Source of the DNA: Paraburkholderia tuberum STM678
Lineage (GTDB): Bacteria; Pseudomonadota; Gammaproteobacteria; Burkholderiales; Burkholderiaceae
DNA: 33,756 nt
Assembly: GCF_902833905.1 (NCBI RefSeq)
Contig: NZ_CADFGP010000071.1
Span: 1-33,756, forward strand
Reading direction: 5' to 3'
Each line of letters opens with the position of its first letter. The first letter of the stretch is position 1. A program made the position numbers and the translations under genes. Of the stretch, positions 33,592 through 33,756 are shown in pieces. The notes beneath the pieces are model-generated. The model ran no database searches, had not been told where the DNA came from, and saw nothing but the letters and a program-made list of their open reading frames with translations.

Positions 33592-33624
33592 AAAAAAGGG
33601 CAGCTCGCGCTGCCCTTTCTGTTT
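33592..33624. terminator. Bidirectional intrinsic terminator
   Basis: GGGCAGC (33598-33604) pairs perfectly with GCTGCCC (33609-33615) around TCGC, with AAAAAA before and TTTCTGTTT after. It can work on either strand and is somewhat stronger on the minus strand (TTTTTT). No plus-strand gene ends just before it in the window, so it probably ends a minus-strand gene beyond the right edge. Confidence 0.88.
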
Positions 33625-33625
33625 G

Positions 33626-33756
33626 GTGCGCCAGGCATGGCGCGTAGCGCCGTGACTGGCGCTGTCCGACCCGCTGTGGTGGCGAGCCGGATGACTTGGG
33701 GGTGAAAGTCCTCTGCACACCCGGCAAGGGGAAGTGCTAGCTGAACGGCAAGGGTG
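33626..33756 (+). mobile_element. Group II intron, 5' end (domain I), truncated by the window edge
   Basis: Self-splicing retroelement RNA. The start GTGCG at 33626 is the conserved group II 5' boundary. About 75 bases on comes GGGGTGAAAGTCCTC (about 33698-33712), and near the end CTAGCTGAACGGCAAGGGTG (33737-33756), both characteristic of domain I of bacterial group II introns that encode a reverse transcriptase/maturase. The rest, including any maturase gene and domains V-VI, would lie beyond the window. It begins ten bases after the stem of an intrinsic terminator, the insertion habit of class C introns; the class cannot be fixed from this piece. Confidence 0.85.

Noticed and set aside
31891..33705. 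Long plus-strand open frame (604 codons) opposite the ArnT-like gene
   Set aside because: Arg/Gln/Glu-rich shadow; it also runs through the terminator and into the intron.

Overview
This is high-GC chromosomal DNA with the gene content and order of a Burkholderiales beta-proteobacterium, most likely Burkholderia or Paraburkholderia (inferred from protein similarity and synteny; species not determinable here). Almost every base lies in or near a recognisable housekeeping gene. The only mobile DNA seen is the 5' end of a group II intron at the right edge.

Left part (1-8351): dnaB; a DUF47/PhoU-like protein coupled to a Pit phosphate permease; then on the minus strand an SDR-fold protein lacking the usual catalytic residues, an NlpC/P60 lipoprotein, a PIN-PhoH fusion protein and a Bcp-type peroxiredoxin. 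Several intrinsic terminators separate these units.

Middle (8560-16527, minus strand): a full 4-amino-4-deoxy-L-arabinose (Ara4N) lipid A modification cluster. Transcription order is Mth938-like gene, arnT, SMR/ArnE-F-like protein, arnB, arnC, formyltransferase, UDP-GlcA decarboxylase/oxidase, arnD. The two ArnA activities, fused in E. coli, are separate genes here, and one SMR protein stands where E. coli has ArnE plus ArnF. These genes make undecaprenyl-phosphate-Ara4N and transfer it to lipid A, giving cationic peptide and polymyxin resistance.

Right of this (16976-23444, plus strand): alaA, hom and thrC (alanine and threonine synthesis), then moeA-moaD-moaE (molybdopterin). A group III truncated haemoglobin gene is divergent from an NsrR-like Rrf2 regulator, followed by clpB with a clear sigma-32 promoter and a strong terminator.

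Right end (27818-33756): a YidB-family protein; a secreted helix-hairpin-helix (ComEA-like) protein with a histone-H1-like Lys/Ala tail; a MerR regulator with a MerR-type 19-bp-spacer promoter, overlapping a carboxymuconolactone-decarboxylase-family gene; a MATE transporter coupled to a second ArnT/PMT-like membrane glycosyltransferase; and a terminator hairpin directly followed by the group II intron start, which runs off the window.

I saw no CRISPR array, tRNA, rRNA, prophage or complete IS. No clearly new multi-gene system was found. The best leads are the intron behind the terminator, the catalytically atypical SDR, the near-leaderless self-regulated MerR unit, the H1-tailed ComEA protein and the MATE/ArnT-like pair.
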